64,000 nt of DNA, taken from NCBI GenBank assembly GCA_035536185.1, contig DATLOM010000018.1, positions 124,001 to 188,000 on the forward strand. Direction: 5' to 3'. Of this stretch, positions 62,613 to 64,000 are shown one piece after another; within the stretch, counting starts at the first letter, position 1, and every line of letters begins with the position of its first letter. Below the pieces are notes generated by a model that searched no databases, was not told the origin of the DNA, and worked only from the letters and a program-made list of their open reading frames with translations. Both the position numbers and the translations under genes were made by a program. Origin of the DNA: GCA-2861595 sp035536185 (lineage in GTDB: Bacteria; Actinomycetota; Acidimicrobiia; Acidimicrobiales; GCA-2861595).

Positions 62613-63599
62613 TCACGCCTCATCCGCGACCCTCACCGGCTGAGAAGCGACGTCACGGCCCCCGGGGGGCCACCCGACCACATCGGCCTGCCTTGCCTGG
62701 ACAGCTTCCGCCCGGCGGCGCTTGCGCCAGTCCAGGAGGGCGAAACCGCCGAGGGTGCCCACCACTGTCACCAGCGTCGATCCGACCACCCCCCGAGCGA
62801 TGGCGGACGTTCGGGAGACGGGCGAAGCTCCCCCGTCCTTCACCAACCCCGGAGTCTCCACGGCCGCAAGCCTGGCCGTAGCCAGCTGCCGGTCGCTCTC
62901 GGCTTTGGCGATGGTCTCCTCTGACCGGTCGAGACGGTTGAGCAGCACGTCACGCCGGGAGCGCAGGGCGCTCATCTCGGCCAGCTGCGCGACGACCGCG
63001 TCCGCCTGGGCACTCGTGGCCGGGTCCGCCCGCAGCGCGGCGAGCCTCCGCCTCTGGTTCTCGTACTCGGCGTCGAGGTCGGCGAAGCCGGTGGACTCGT
63101 CCAGCGCCGCCAGCTCGTCACGCGTCGCTTGCAGATTGCTGGAAGCCTCCTTCACCTGCGAGTCCGCGAGGGCCCGGTCCTGCTCGGCCAGAGCTCTGAG
63201 GGTGGCCAGGGCCGCCTCTCTCGGAACTCGAGCGGCGATCTCGGGGTCCTCGGAACCTTTGAAGACGATGGAGACGATTGTGCCCTGGTTCGCCCGGGAG
63301 GAGACGGTGCCGAGCGCTATGTCGAGGGCGGGCACCCCTGTCGACTTGGAAACGGCGTCGGTCGTCTCGGAAAAGGTGAGGCTGGACTGGAAGGTCGACA
63401 CGAACGGGTCCATCTCGATCCCGGCCCGCCCGGGATAGAGCTTGGAGAGGAAGACCACCGCCCTGCCCTCGTACAAGGGAGGAGGGCTGACGATCGTCCC
63501 CACGGTCAGCCCGATGCTCAAGGCCGTGACGGCAACGAGGAGAACCCGGCGACGAACCGTGAGGTTCACCAGAGGAGGGGCTGGAGCCGTGGGGATCAT
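62613..63599 (-). CDS. Wzz-type chain-length determinant / polysaccharide co-polymerase
   Basis: This 328-residue protein has two transmembrane helices (about 17-38 and 268-292) with a long coiled-coil periplasmic-type region between (LADSQVKEASSNLQATRDEL, RRRLAALRADPATSAQ), the layout of Wzz/CpsC proteins that set polysaccharide length. No tyrosine-kinase domain is attached; the C-terminal cytoplasmic tail is about 35 residues. It starts at the ATG at 63599, divergent from the partial glycosyltransferase gene. Confidence 0.87.
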   Translation of the reverse strand: MIPTAPAPPLVNLTVRRRVLLVAVTALSIGLTVGTIVSPPPLYEGRAVVFLSKLYPGRAGIEMDPFVSTFQSSLTFSETTDAVSKSTGVPALDIALGTVSSRANQGTIVSIVFKGSEDPEIAARVPREAALATLRALAEQDRALADSQVKEASSNLQATRDELAALDESTGFADLDAEYENQRRRLAALRADPATSAQADAVVAQLAEMSALRSRRDVLLNRLDRSEETIAKAESDRQLATARLAAVETPGLVKDGGASPVSRTSAIARGVVGSTLVTVVGTLGGFALLDWRKRRRAEAVQARQADVVGWPPGGRDVASQPVRVADEA

Positions 63600-63869
63600 C
63601 GCCGCTCGACCTCGTCCGCTTGGCTCACGTTGTGCACCTGCTCCAACCTTTCAGCACCACCTGGCGAAGAGCTCGTGCGCCGTCACGCTGCGGCTGACGA
63701 ACGCGGTACGTCTACCGCCATCAAGCAAGGTACCAGACCTCCCAGTCATCTTTTCTTCGCCTCGCCGCGCAAAACCGCAAGGTTGTCCTCGAGCCTCGAA
63801 CCTCGGAGGGCACCACTAGGGTTGCCTGGTGGCTCGGGATCGGCATCAACGGAGGCGGAAGCCGCGCTG
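63600..63869. other. 270-bp divergent intergenic region
   Basis: No coding sequence was supported on either strand. It should hold the promoters of the Wzz-like operon (leftward) and the glycosyltransferase (rightward). I saw no strong -10/-35 pair and no c-di-GMP aptamer here. Confidence 0.4.
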
Positions 63870-64000
63870 ATGCGGATCGCGCTGGTGGGCACCCGCGGCG
63901 TGCCGGCCCGCTATGGAGGGTTCGAAACCGCCGCCGAGGAGATCGGGCGGCGCCTGGTCGAGCGGGGTCACGAGGTGGTCGTCTACTGCCGCAACGCGGA
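63870..64000 (+). CDS. Glycosyltransferase (DUF1972/GT4 type), N-terminal part only
   Basis: The 43 visible codons begin MRIALVGTRGVPARYGGFET, then AAEEIGRRLVERGHEVVVYC, the typical start of GT4 glycosyltransferases with a DUF1972 N-terminal domain, which often transfer rhamnose in surface-polysaccharide clusters. The rest lies past base 64000. GGAGG is 14 bases before the ATG, so a slightly different start is possible, but an upstream GTG frame ends in TGA. Confidence 0.85.
   Translation, partial: MRIALVGTRGVPARYGGFETAAEEIGRRLVERGHEVVVYCRNA

Overview
The window is a high-G+C chromosomal segment from an actinobacterium. The evidence is the contiguous block from rplC to rpmG, frequent GTG/TTG starts, a DUF222-HNH (13E12-type) gene with a GAACNNNNGTTC LexA site, and a ZAS-type sigma/anti-sigma pair. 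The N-less complex I operon and the secreted repeat proteins made me think of Acidimicrobiia, but that is inference; nothing here fixes the genus.

Layout. (1) 1-17,750: a leftward translation/transcription block. In transcription order it runs tRNA-Thr, tRNA-Met, rpmG, an ECF sigma factor with its zinc anti-sigma, tRNA-Trp, secE-nusG-rplK-rplA-rplJ-rplL, rpoB-rpoC, rpsL-rpsG-fusA-tuf, rpsJ and the start of rplC. (2) 17,779-30,161: an acetyltransferase, then a five-gene leftward signalling operon. It encodes a 2,243-residue soluble hybrid kinase with twelve 92-residue HAMP-type repeats, CheR, a CheB-like esterase, a receiver-histidine kinase and a receiver-GAF-PP2C phosphatase. A receiver-HATPase fusion is divergent from it. 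(3) 30,162-38,402: an accessory region. It holds an SOS-box-preceded DUF222-HNH gene carrying eight perfect copies of a 14-bp palindrome and an apparent frameshift, a YgiT-type zinc-finger gene, a frameshifted DUF2442 gene, and a small island next to tRNA-Tyr. The island is bounded by a diverged tRNA-Tyr 3' fragment and carries a DUF1643/nuclease-like fusion, a DUF3800 gene, an unknown 317-aa gene and an IS481-like element flanked by 17-bp direct repeats. (4) 38,431-43,796: yajQ, an M23 peptidase, htpX, a HAD phosphatase and acs. (5) 43,882-55,305: a MidA/NDUFAF7-like methyltransferase and a leftward nuoABCDHIJKLMN operon lacking nuoEFG. (6) 55,601-64,000: an exopolysaccharide region with a polyprenyl glycosylphosphotransferase, two tandem secreted paralogues each preceded by a cyclic-di-GMP-I riboswitch, an O-antigen-ligase/polymerase-like protein, a Wzz-like protein and the start of a glycosyltransferase.

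How it fits together. The left block is housekeeping. The poly-HAMP operon and the divergent receiver-HATPase look like one phosphorelay plus partner-switching module without an obvious STAS protein or sigma target in view. The methyltransferase beside nuo fits complex I assembly. The two riboswitches suggest that second-messenger level controls matrix or surface proteins made alongside an exopolysaccharide. All statements come from reading the sequence; no searches were run.
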